From Phycisphaerales bacterium (lineage in GTDB: Bacteria; Planctomycetota; Phycisphaerae; Phycisphaerales; SM1A02), in contig JASMKH010000016.1 in assembly GCA_030749435.1 (NCBI GenBank), forward strand, positions 1 to 58,124: a DNA stretch of 58,124 nucleotides, given 5' to 3'. How positions within the stretch are numbered: the first letter of the stretch is position 1; each line of letters begins with the position of its first letter. The position numbers were made by a program, and so were the translations under genes. This document shows, piece after piece, positions 42,001-48,963 of this stretch. Below the pieces are notes generated by a model. The model searched no databases. It saw nothing but the letters and a program-made list of their open reading frames with translations, and was not told where the DNA came from.

Positions 42001-42360
42001 GGCGCCTCCGAAGTTTCGCAGCCGCTCCAGTACCTGAATGGCCGCGATGACTGTGGGGCCGCCCACGATGGCAACGACATGACGACCATCGGTAGCGTTC
42101 CACTTGGCCAACTCGATCGTTCGGCCCGCATCCCCGATGACTCTGCAGACGAGACGATGCCTTCTCAGCAGATCGCGGGCATCGACGTGCTCCAACGATC
42201 GCTGCAGACTGGCGGTCGATCTGGTATCCGTCACGAGCAGTCGATGGACGACCGCCTCACTCTCCAGCACGCCCTTGAGCACGGCTTCTGCGGCCGAGAG
42301 CACTGCCACACCCTCATGATGGTGCCACGGGTGGGATGGCCCGAGCAGTTTGGCACTCAC
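39019..42360 (-). CDS. Divergent indolepyruvate:ferredoxin oxidoreductase-like fusion (IorA-IorB type), probably degenerate
   Basis: 1113 aa, the length of fused IorAB proteins. Residues ~225-320 (ELGFVTVGSADRALRRLETL, then RVSMPIDKAAIERLLRRCRS and VVVLEPAGELVE) follow the IorA pattern in which the transketolase-C-like domain ends. Residues ~640-790 (AGFRGGAPGLAAASLEQA, GEADLLLGFERASTLQAV, ARTAIFANTGLF) follow the gamma/IorB domain; the Arg-rich C-terminus resembles the domain that ends fused IORs. I see neither the N-terminal GYPGTPSSE block, a clear TPP-binding GDG...N motif, nor a CxxCxxC ferredoxin cluster. The fold may be kept while oxidoreductase chemistry is lost. Overlaps the HAD gene by ATGA. 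Confidence 0.55.
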   Translation of the reverse strand: MSAKLLGPSHPWHHHEGVAVLSAAEAVLKGVLESEAVVHRLLVTDTRSTASLQRSLEHVDARDLLRRHRLVCRVIGDAGRTIELAKWNATDGRHVVAIVGGPTVIAAIQVLERLRNFGGAESMALVMELPSWSAESRQRIAATGMPIIEATCVLSLRDAVEHGLRISRGASAPCVIAVSPEIMQSEASLTMRPNRMADQLPAGLPRKRGPRWDEMGGALRIARRLELNSARAMPSPGERAELGFVTVGSADRALRRLETLLGVERRLPTLHLRVSMPIDKAAIERLLRRCRSVVVLEPAGELVELAMVRIAQRMDRDGAPPAVVLGQALLCEADSLPVLHPSPLARLLSPMIQRIVTGPSMESRLAERPPAVPLRLSPDRFGDSAHAEELRSMLVGMIESGEDAGEEAEPVSQTEHPVRWMIQGRWVGPAEGVTVHAEFWGATRFRRSGAAAIRQAASDGGPWLMVIAVGPPPHGRELERLVGGMVPGERAGQVRILRRSGRAPAELQRIMREACTFDGLTVLIVDDDLPTRFDVGTMEHALAAIDRIGYQHTQRIAWPADRACVIREPSDSRQRELRVVDEAIAAGTTMSVAPISLRWPPRISGRVQPLAEQVEVIRTRPPTRRRRGEDIPGQPEFKHAAQPVWSAHLAGFRGGAPGLAAASLEQAAVVMGYHVEVGCDPTPIGPGRRRMTQVVFCRPRDEGERAAVPPVIPWGEADLLLGFERASTLQAVDPEGPYRVASPARTAIFANTGLFEDEVDRVDDEDEAATAIRAHLERVGVQGAVLTSDLTGVCRDRFHNERLADLVLLGLAWQAGQIPLSLDAMHRGIQHVEGRGWARLVEAFEYGRTGWLDPERLLRRQERTAEPGLKSIRRYRLILARARMFGRDRADRFRQVAGRVLDEVPGLLETASGREAHRDFVVALRRCVTWGGFEMAERFASRIISLYQVDRADTGRALTRAAILPLAETLLIRDAIYVASMAISTEHRRQTQQRLNVRRGRGDRISVRYLTRLEFVFIRWRFRLDLRTSDWMAHVLAAARYLHPNGLRGRRSQRQVRSLVQEVVMQATSAAEEDYESWRAVLELLHAMAMDGRLRRVSPASLRREIHHLRPRG

Positions 42361-43244
42361 CGGCGAGCCCCACCCAACAGCAGCCGTCCATCGAGGATGT
42401 CATCGATGAGCGAGGCGACACCGTGTTCATCGTGCGGGTCCGTCACCGCGTCGGCGACGGCCAATACCTCATGGTGCGCGTTCTCGACAGCAACCCCGAG
42501 ACCGCACCGTTCAATCAACACCACATCGTTCAATCCATCGCCGACGGCCGCCGCACGCGCGCTGTCCCATCCTCGGAGGCGGCAACACGACTGCACCATG
42601 GTCCACTTGTCCGCCTCGGGATGAAACACCTCAAGCAGGTGAATCGGCTCGCCAGCATGCTCGGAACTGGTCACGGCCTCCCAGTGACGGGCGAGAATCG
42701 ACTCGCCCATGGACCGCTCGAGTTCTGCAATCGTTGGCGAGAACTCGGTCGCCCCGCCTACAGCCCCAACACGAACACTGTGATCGGGGAACGGATCGTC
42801 TTCAATACGATCCACACGCCGGTAGGTGGCGCCGGTCGCCCGAAACCACCAGTCCGACACCGGGTGCAGATCGACCGTGCCCGCGATGATGTAGTCGACC
42901 CCGGTATCGTGGCGGTCCTTGAGAATCATCGCTGCCGCCCTGCCTGCATCGACATGCCCTACCGCCTGTTCGACGATCGAAGTGGGGAGCGTACGCCGGT
43001 CCAGCGTTCGTCCATCCTCCGCCTCAACCAGCATCGACCCGCTCGCCGAAATCAGCGGCCCGCCGTATCCGATTGCGTCGAGAATGTGGCCGCACTCACT
43101 GCGCGTCCGCCCCGTTGCGATGACGAATGGCAGCGACTCAGCCTCGGCTCGCCGAAGACCTGCGATGTTCTCGGGAGAGACCCGACCACCGCGATCGAGC
43201 AGCGTGCCGTCCAGATCAATGACAAGGAGATCGGGACGACCCAT
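42357..43244 (-). CDS. HAD-superfamily phosphatase (Cof-like, C2 cap)
   Basis: 295 aa from ATG 43244. HAD motifs: LVIDLDGTLLD (Asp nucleophile, motif I), FVIATGRTRSE (motif II, Thr), a cap domain between about residues 85 and 195, then a motif III Lys and AVGDGLNDVVLIE (motif IV). It fits the Cof/sucrose-phosphatase-like subfamily that dephosphorylates sugar phosphates or cofactors; substrate unknown. First gene of a two-gene unit with the IOR-like gene. TACCGT lies 6 nt before the ATG with no Shine-Dalgarno, so the mRNA is likely leaderless. Confidence 0.85.
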   Translation of the reverse strand: MGRPDLLVIDLDGTLLDRGGRVSPENIAGLRRAEAESLPFVIATGRTRSECGHILDAIGYGGPLISASGSMLVEAEDGRTLDRRTLPTSIVEQAVGHVDAGRAAAMILKDRHDTGVDYIIAGTVDLHPVSDWWFRATGATYRRVDRIEDDPFPDHSVRVGAVGGATEFSPTIAELERSMGESILARHWEAVTSSEHAGEPIHLLEVFHPEADKWTMVQSCCRLRGWDSARAAAVGDGLNDVVLIERCGLGVAVENAHHEVLAVADAVTDPHDEHGVASLIDDILDGRLLLGGARR

Positions 43245-43250
43245 GCGGGA

Positions 43251-43256
43251 ACGGTA
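43251..43256 (-). promoter_or_regulatory. Extended -10-like TGCTACCGT 6 nt before the HAD-gene ATG
   Basis: TACCGT (43256-43251, minus), preceded by TGC, then 6 nt, then ATG 43244. No Shine-Dalgarno. Fourth example of the leaderless layout. Confidence 0.5.
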
Positions 43257-43402
43257 GCAGGGATTGCCGGGGTCGCGCCGCGACGAAGGGTTGAATCCAC
43301 TGTTCACAGCCCGTAGGGTTCGCGGACCAGGACAGAAGCCCGGATCGGATGGCGCCGCCGGTCCGACCGCGATCGGTCGTGCATTCGGCGTCGGGAGTTC
43401 GC

Positions 43403-44356
43403 ATGCATCACGACCCGGCCTTCGCCAAAAACCTGCTGCCCACCCTGATGGAAGCCTGCAATGGGCATCTGGGCGATGTCTCGTGGTTTCGAGCAGATTG
43501 GCAGCGTGGGGGTGCCAGCACCGGGCGGGCGATGTGGACGACCGCTGAGGCGCCACCGCAGGAAGTCGTCGTCAAGTTCCCCGTCATTCCAAGGGAGCTG
43601 TTCTGGACGCGGCGGCTGCAGACACCCGGCGGTACCCGCCCGAAGAGCATCCCGCACCTGTTTGCGTCGGGCATCACACTCGGGCACTATGACCTGGCGT
43701 GGCTCGTGATGGAACGACTTCCCCACGGGCCGCTTGGACTGCGGTGGCACAAGGACCATATTGAGCGGGTGGCCGATGCCGCGGCGCGGTTTCATGCCGA
43801 GACCGACACGCTCCCTGTCGACTCGGCCGAAGCCAAGGTCGAGGACTGGGCCAGCCTGCTGGAGCACGCCAGGGAGTCGATCCGCAACAACCGCCTCGCC
43901 CAGAAGCCGCGATGGGCAGACGCGGTCAAACTGGTCCAGAAACGGCACGGCCAACTCGTCGAGCGATGGCGGGGGCGAGACACCACGCACTGGATTCACG
44001 GGGACCTGCATCTGGCCAATGCGATGAGCCGATCATCAAGCCAGTCGGGTCCGGTCATCCTGATCGACCTGGCGGAGGTCCGCCCAGGGCACTGGACCGA
44101 AGACGCGGTCTATCTCGAGCGCCAACTCTGGGGAAGGCCCGACCGGCTTGAGGCCACGCGGCCCGTGAAGTCCGTCGCGCAGGCTCGCCGTCGCCACGGG
44201 TTGAAGAACGAACCCAGGTCACACGAACTCGCGGATGTCCGCCGCGCCCTCATGGCGGCTACCTCGCCGGCATTCCTGAAGACCGAGGGGCATCCACGCC
44301 ATCTCGCGGGGGCTCTGGACCAACTCGAGGCCGCCATGGGCCGCCTCCGCATGTGA
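43403..44356 (+). CDS. Aminoglycoside-phosphotransferase/choline-kinase-like protein
   Basis: 317 aa from ATG 43403. Kinase-like fold: the ATP-binding EVVVKFPVI (Lys), hinge YDLAWLVMERLP, catalytic loop THWIHGDLHLANAM (HGDxHxxN, Brenner-type) and the metal-binding ILIDLAEV (the usual D(F/L)). Family members phosphorylate small alcohols or sugars, and some give antibiotic resistance, but nothing here points to a drug; a housekeeping small-molecule kinase is likelier. Preceded by a weak GGGAG. Stands between the divergent HAD gene and the YfgM-like gene. Confidence 0.75.
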   Translation: MHHDPAFAKNLLPTLMEACNGHLGDVSWFRADWQRGGASTGRAMWTTAEAPPQEVVVKFPVIPRELFWTRRLQTPGGTRPKSIPHLFASGITLGHYDLAWLVMERLPHGPLGLRWHKDHIERVADAAARFHAETDTLPVDSAEAKVEDWASLLEHARESIRNNRLAQKPRWADAVKLVQKRHGQLVERWRGRDTTHWIHGDLHLANAMSRSSSQSGPVILIDLAEVRPGHWTEDAVYLERQLWGRPDRLEATRPVKSVAQARRRHGLKNEPRSHELADVRRALMAATSPAFLKTEGHPRHLAGALDQLEAAMGRLRM

Positions 44357-44403
44357 ATCGCGGCTCGCGTGAGGCGTCCCTCGCAGTGATGGCAGGCATC
44401 AGG

Positions 44404-44409
44404 TACGAT
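44404..44409 (+). promoter_or_regulatory. Possible -10 (TACGAT) for the YfgM-like gene
   Basis: TACGAT in the 101-nt gap before ATG 44458; would give a leader of about 42 nt. No clear -35 or strong ribosome-binding site (AGGAACC at 44442-44448). Confidence 0.35.
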
Positions 44410-44457
44410 GCGGCGTCCATCTTCACCCACACACGCAGTGCAGGAACCCAACAACCA

Positions 44458-45273
44458 ATGGCCCGCAACGAAGACCGAGAACGCCTCGCAGAGGTACGAC
44501 AGCAGGACCTCAAGGAGGGCCGGGTCAATGAGGATTTCGTCACTTGGCTCAAGACCAAGGGGCCGACATGGCTGCTGATCGTGCTGGCATTCATCGTGGC
44601 TTATCTGGTCATGATCCGCTGGCAGCAGCAGGAAGCGCGAAGCCGGGACGAGGCCTGGGTTGACCTGATGACAACCGTGCAGCCAGCCTCACTGGAGGAT
44701 GTCGCCCGCAGGCATGCCGAGATTGATGGTGTTGCGGACATCGCTCGCCTGACGGCGGCCGACTCGCTGCTTCAGGAGATTCAGCGTGGCAGCTCGATCG
44801 GTGAGGACGGGCAGACATCGGTTGAACTGACGCCCGAGACGCGGACCCAGCACCTCGCAACCGCCGACCGGATCTATCAGGAAGTCGCCAGTGATGACGA
44901 CGGGTCACCCGCTCGAACACTGGCCACCGTGTGCGCCCTCAACGGGCTGGCCGCCATCGCCGAGTGTCGAGGGGACGTCGATGCCGCGGTGAACTGGTAT
45001 CGCAAGAGCGAGGCACGCGCTGGCGACTGGTATCCCGCCCTCGCCGCCCAGGCGAACGCTCGAGCAGCGAGTGCCCCGCAGTTCGCAGAGGTCATCGAGC
45101 TCGCGACACCGCCCACGCCACCAACGCCGAAGCCGCCTCCCCCCGCCGTTCAGGGAACGCCGCTGGGTGCCACGCCCGCCGAGGCCCCGCCCAGCGAGCA
45201 ACCGGCAGCACCGCCGGCCCAGCCACCGACGACCCCGGCGCCCGAGGGTGGAGACGAGCCCACTCCCCAATGA
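44458..45273 (+). CDS. Membrane-anchored repeat protein (YfgM-like) with Pro-rich C-terminus
   Basis: 271 aa from ATG 44458. A short charged N-terminus, then one TM helix (TWLLIVLAFIVAYLVMI, residues ~37-53) and a periplasmic Ala-rich helical part with TPR-like stretches (PARTLATVCALNGLAAIAE and VDAAVNWYRKSEA). This resembles YfgM/BamD-type ancillary factors. The last ~65 residues are Pro/Ala-rich (TPPTPPTPKPPPPA), disordered and perhaps wall-spanning. Function inferred only from layout. The pseudouridine synthase gene overlaps its stop (ATGA). Confidence 0.55.
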   Translation: MARNEDRERLAEVRQQDLKEGRVNEDFVTWLKTKGPTWLLIVLAFIVAYLVMIRWQQQEARSRDEAWVDLMTTVQPASLEDVARRHAEIDGVADIARLTAADSLLQEIQRGSSIGEDGQTSVELTPETRTQHLATADRIYQEVASDDDGSPARTLATVCALNGLAAIAECRGDVDAAVNWYRKSEARAGDWYPALAAQANARAASAPQFAEVIELATPPTPPTPKPPPPAVQGTPLGATPAEAPPSEQPAAPPAQPPTTPAPEGGDEPTPQ

Positions 45274-46376
45274 GCGACACCGAGGGCCCAATCGGCCCCG
45301 GCGGCGCCGTTGATCCTGCCCTGATCCACTCGGACGACGGCCCGGCACATGCGACGTTCACACTCTCACGCGATCTGAAGAAGCGTCTCGATCGCTATCT
45401 GGGAGATCGCATTCCCTGGCTCAGCCGCACGTCGCTCCAGCGGCTCATCCATGAACGCGCAGTCACTGTCAATGGTCGCGATCCAAAACCCGCCACCAGA
45501 CTCCGCAAGGGCGACGTGGTTGATGTCGTACTTCCTCCGCCCCCAAGTTCGGAACTTCCGGCAGAGGACATCTCGATCCGCATCCTCCATGAAGATGCCG
45601 ACCTGCTGATCATCGACAAACACGACGACATCATCGTGCATCCCGCCCGGGGGAATCAGCGCGGCACGATCATCAACGGACTGGCGTGGCACCTCCGCAA
45701 ATCTGGCGAGGCCCTGAGCGATGTCGGCGCCGCGGACGCTCGTCCCGGCGTCGTCCATCGGCTCGACCGCCACACAACGGGCGTGATGGTGGTCGCCAAG
45801 AATGAGACGGCGCACTGGCGTCTTGGAAGGCAGTTTGAACAGCGCCGGACTCGAAAGCGGTACCTCGCGCTCGTCCACGGCCGCGTGGAACCTGCTGCCG
45901 ATGTCATCGACCTGCCCATTGGAAAGCACCCAACGCTCAAGCACTGCAACACCGTTCGCTGGGACGACACCGGAAAGCAAGCCGTTACGCTGTATCGAGT
46001 ACTCGAGTGCTACGGTGACTTCACGCTCCTTGAGGTCGAACTGCGGACAGGCAGAACACATCAGATTCGCGTACACCTCTCGCACCTGGGATGGCCCATC
46101 GCCGGCGACGACATGTACGGCGGACGCCACATCGAGGTCCGCGACGTGCTTCCGCCCGACCAGAGCGAGGGTGATCGCCGCAGGGTGCTGCTCGGGCGAC
46201 AGGCGCTTCACGCGGCGCTCCTTGGGTTCGTCCACCCCACAAGCGAGCAGGACACTGAGTTCCAGGCGCCTCTGGCCGATGACCTCGCGTCGCTCATCAG
46301 GTTGCTTCGCACCCGCGGGCCCGTGGAGCAACCGAGCGTGCCCGGAACAGTGTTGCGTCTGGATGAGTTGCTGTAG
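45270..46376 (+). CDS. rluD: RluA/RluD-family 23S rRNA pseudouridine synthase
   Basis: 368 aa from ATG 45270 (ATGA overlap). An N-terminal S4 RNA-binding domain (LDRYLGDRIPWLSRTSLQRL and VTVNGRDPKPATRLRKGDVV) is followed by the RluA core with the catalytic Asp in PGVVHRLDRHTTGVMVVAK. RTHQIRVHLSHLGWPIAGD and RQALHAALLGF are the other signature blocks. The S4 domain favours RluD (or RluC) over RluA; the exact uridines cannot be read from sequence. Ends 9 bp from the converging mraY gene. Confidence 0.85.
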   Translation: MSDTEGPIGPGGAVDPALIHSDDGPAHATFTLSRDLKKRLDRYLGDRIPWLSRTSLQRLIHERAVTVNGRDPKPATRLRKGDVVDVVLPPPPSSELPAEDISIRILHEDADLLIIDKHDDIIVHPARGNQRGTIINGLAWHLRKSGEALSDVGAADARPGVVHRLDRHTTGVMVVAKNETAHWRLGRQFEQRRTRKRYLALVHGRVEPAADVIDLPIGKHPTLKHCNTVRWDDTGKQAVTLYRVLECYGDFTLLEVELRTGRTHQIRVHLSHLGWPIAGDDMYGGRHIEVRDVLPPDQSEGDRRRVLLGRQALHAALLGFVHPTSEQDTEFQAPLADDLASLIRLLRTRGPVEQPSVPGTVLRLDELL

Positions 46377-46385
46377 ACGCCGCGA

Positions 46386-47576
46386 TCAACGCAACTTCGT
46401 CAACACCATCGCCATCACGACGAACACGACGCCGACGATCCAGAATCGAACCACGACCTGGGGCTCCTGCCAGCCCTTCAAGTGAAAGTGATGGTGAATC
46501 GGAGCGCAGAGAAACAGACGCTTGCCTTCGTGGTGACGGCCGAATCGTCTGGTGCATTTGAACCACACGGTCTGGACGAGACTGCTCCCGATCTCGATGT
46601 AGAAGACGCCCCCAATCAGCACCAACAGCGCCTCCTGGCGAATGCAACAGGCGATGGTCGCCAGCAGCCCGCCGAGGGGGAGGGAGCCGGTGTCACCCAT
46701 GAATACCGAGGCGGGCGCGCAGTTGAACCACAGGAAGCCGAGGCAGGCCCCCGCCATGGCGGCGGCGACCACCATCAACTCAGATGCCCCGTCGACCCAC
46801 GGGAACAGCATGAGTTGGGCTCGCTCAGGCGTTCCGGCGATGTAGGCCAGCACCATGACTCCCAGCGATGCAATCACCACCATGCCGGGCGCGAGCCCAT
46901 CCATGCCGTCTGTGATATTGACTGCGTTGCTCGTTCCCGCGATGAAGGTTGCCACGAGCGGCAGGAACGCCCACATCCCGAGCACAACCACACCGGGCTC
47001 AAGAATCAACGACTCCCGATCCGGTTGGTACGTCCGCTGAAACGGCAGGACCAGCGCACGGGCCGCCTCGTTGGAGCCGGCCAATCGCCAGATGAACACG
47101 GCGGCGAGGAACCCGATTCCGAATTGGAACAGCAGTTTCTCCCACCTCTTGAGCCCCTCGCGCGAGCCGGGAATACGACTTGAGATTGTGAGTTTGAGCC
47201 AGTCGTCGGCAGCGCCCAGCAGTGCCAGCCAGATCGTCACGATGAGCGCCAGGTGCACGTATCGATTCTGCAGATCCGCAAGAAGCACGGTCGCGAAGAT
47301 GATGCCCCCGACGACCAGCATCCCCCCCATCGTCGGCGTGTGCCGCTTCGATCCCATCAGGGCGTTCAGGTCGGCGTGCTCGAACTCAGGCGAGTCACCG
47401 ATCTTGCGGCGAATCAGCCATCGAATACACGGCTTCCCAAACAGAAGCACGAAGGCGAAGGCGGCAATCGCGGCGGTGAAGACGCGGAACTCGATCTGGT
47501 AGAGCACCTGCAGGATCGAATAGCCGGCCCACTCTCCGAGCCACTGGTCACTGTATTGAAGCAGGTTGTAGAGCAT
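46386..47576 (-). CDS. mraY: Phospho-N-acetylmuramoyl-pentapeptide transferase
   Basis: 396 aa, ten or so TM helices. Makes lipid I from UDP-MurNAc-pentapeptide and undecaprenyl phosphate. Signatures: KRHTPTMGGMLVVGG, LLGAADDWLK (Asp pair), NAVNITDGMDGLAPG, FMGDTGSLPLGG and APIHHHFHLKGW. The long loop with RTYQPDRESLILEPG is typical of planctomycete and bacteroidal forms. Last gene of the def-fmt-queA-murE-murF-mraY operon, 22 nt after murF. Confidence 0.95.
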   Translation of the reverse strand: MLYNLLQYSDQWLGEWAGYSILQVLYQIEFRVFTAAIAAFAFVLLFGKPCIRWLIRRKIGDSPEFEHADLNALMGSKRHTPTMGGMLVVGGIIFATVLLADLQNRYVHLALIVTIWLALLGAADDWLKLTISSRIPGSREGLKRWEKLLFQFGIGFLAAVFIWRLAGSNEAARALVLPFQRTYQPDRESLILEPGVVVLGMWAFLPLVATFIAGTSNAVNITDGMDGLAPGMVVIASLGVMVLAYIAGTPERAQLMLFPWVDGASELMVVAAAMAGACLGFLWFNCAPASVFMGDTGSLPLGGLLATIACCIRQEALLVLIGGVFYIEIGSSLVQTVWFKCTRRFGRHHEGKRLFLCAPIHHHFHLKGWQEPQVVVRFWIVGVVFVVMAMVLTKLR

Positions 47577-47598
47577 CCCTCTGCGACTTCATCGGCCA

Positions 47599-48963
47599 TC
47601 AGGTGGCCGCGTCTCCTGATTCCATGGCCGAGATCACTCGTTCAAGGGCCAGACCACGGGAGCCCTTCAAGAGCACCGTCTCCCCTTCGCTCACCATCGA
47701 AGCAATGCGAGCCATGCACTGGTCATCCGCAATCGCTTCATGAAGCACCGGGATCGGCCCACAGGCACCACCCAGTTCATCCATGAGCGATCGCATCTCC
47801 GGGCCCACGAGCACAATCTGTCGCGTGGGCACGCGCCTGGCCTCGGCACGCAGGTGTTCTGCCAGGCCGCGGTGATGCGCCTCCGCGCTCGAGCCCAGTT
47901 CAAGCATGTCGCCCAACACCAGCACCACCTGCTCGTCGTTCTGCACGAGTTCGGGCAGCGCCGCCAGGGTCGCAGCCATCGAATCGGGATTGGCGTTCCA
48001 TGTGTCGTCGATCACGTCGATCGATCCGACTCGGCGGCGGGAGAGCCGCTGCGGTGAGGACTTCGCCGAAGCAAGTCCCTGCTCAATCGTCTCGTCGTCG
48101 AGGCCGATCGCTCGCGCGGCGAGGATCACGGCGAGGGCATTGAAGGCCCCGTGCTCGCCCGGCAGCGCGATCTGCCATCGACGCGCGTCAAACTCCATCC
48201 ACCCGGGGCCACGGTCGATCAGGGGCTCATCCGCTTCGTCGCAGCGGCCAAAGGATCGAAGTGAGCCGCGGCACTGCGGAACGGGCAGCCCCTGATGCCT
48301 GAGAATGCCCGTTCCGTTCTCACGAAGCGATCCAAGCAGCGTGTATTTCTCTCTCGCAACAGCTTCAACGGACCCGAGACCTGCCAGGTGACCAGGACCG
48401 ACAAGCGTCACGACGGCTACGTCCGGCCGCAGCATGGCAGCCAGCGGTTCGATCTCCCCCGGCGCATTGGTGCCGACCTCCGCAACGAGGACCTCGTCAC
48501 CTGGCCTCGCTGCGAGCACCGTCAGTGGCACGCCGATGTCGTTGTTGAAGGACCTGGGGCTGGCAACCGTCCTGCGACGCACGCGACAGACGGCTGCAAG
48601 GGCATCCTTCGTTGTCGTCTTGCCGGCCGTACCCGTGATCGCGACAACTCGCAGATGCGGCAGCGACCGCCGCCATGCCGCTGCCATCCGACCGAGCGCC
48701 TTGATCGTGTCCTCGACGATGATCGCGGCGAGCCCCTCGGGAACTTCGGTACCGCGCCGCACCATCACGGCAACAGCACCCGAATCGGCAGCCGCCTGAA
48801 GATGCTCATGCCCGTCGAAGCGTACACCCCGAAGCGCCACGAACAGATGGCCCTCAAGCGGCACTCTCGTGTCCGTGCCCACGTGATCCACAGGAATCGA
48901 TCGGTGTTCTGGGGCGACGATTCCGCCGGCCATGTCCGCAAGCGTTCCAAGTGTCTCCATCAT
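47599..48963 (-). CDS. murF: UDP-MurNAc-tripeptide D-alanyl-D-alanine ligase
   Basis: 454 aa. Adds D-Ala-D-Ala to the UDP-MurNAc-tripeptide. Mur-ligase P-loop VVAITGTAGKTTTKDAL, VAEVGTNAPGEIEPLA, and the C-terminal DDTWNANPDSMAATL, LGDMLELG and LLKGSRGLALERVI. N-terminal domain VDHVGTDTRVPLEGHLFVALRG is also MurF-like. ATG 48963 overlaps the murE stop (ATGATGG: either of two ATGs possible). Next gene mraY. Confidence 0.93.
   Translation of the reverse strand: MMETLGTLADMAGGIVAPEHRSIPVDHVGTDTRVPLEGHLFVALRGVRFDGHEHLQAAADSGAVAVMVRRGTEVPEGLAAIIVEDTIKALGRMAAAWRRSLPHLRVVAITGTAGKTTTKDALAAVCRVRRRTVASPRSFNNDIGVPLTVLAARPGDEVLVAEVGTNAPGEIEPLAAMLRPDVAVVTLVGPGHLAGLGSVEAVAREKYTLLGSLRENGTGILRHQGLPVPQCRGSLRSFGRCDEADEPLIDRGPGWMEFDARRWQIALPGEHGAFNALAVILAARAIGLDDETIEQGLASAKSSPQRLSRRRVGSIDVIDDTWNANPDSMAATLAALPELVQNDEQVVLVLGDMLELGSSAEAHHRGLAEHLRAEARRVPTRQIVLVGPEMRSLMDELGGACGPIPVLHEAIADDQCMARIASMVSEGETVLLKGSRGLALERVISAMESGDAAT

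Noticed and set aside
43403-44356. Antibiotic-resistance phosphotransferase
   Set aside because: Only the general kinase fold (HGDLHLAN) is visible; no resistance-type context or subfamily motif, so a drug role is not supported.
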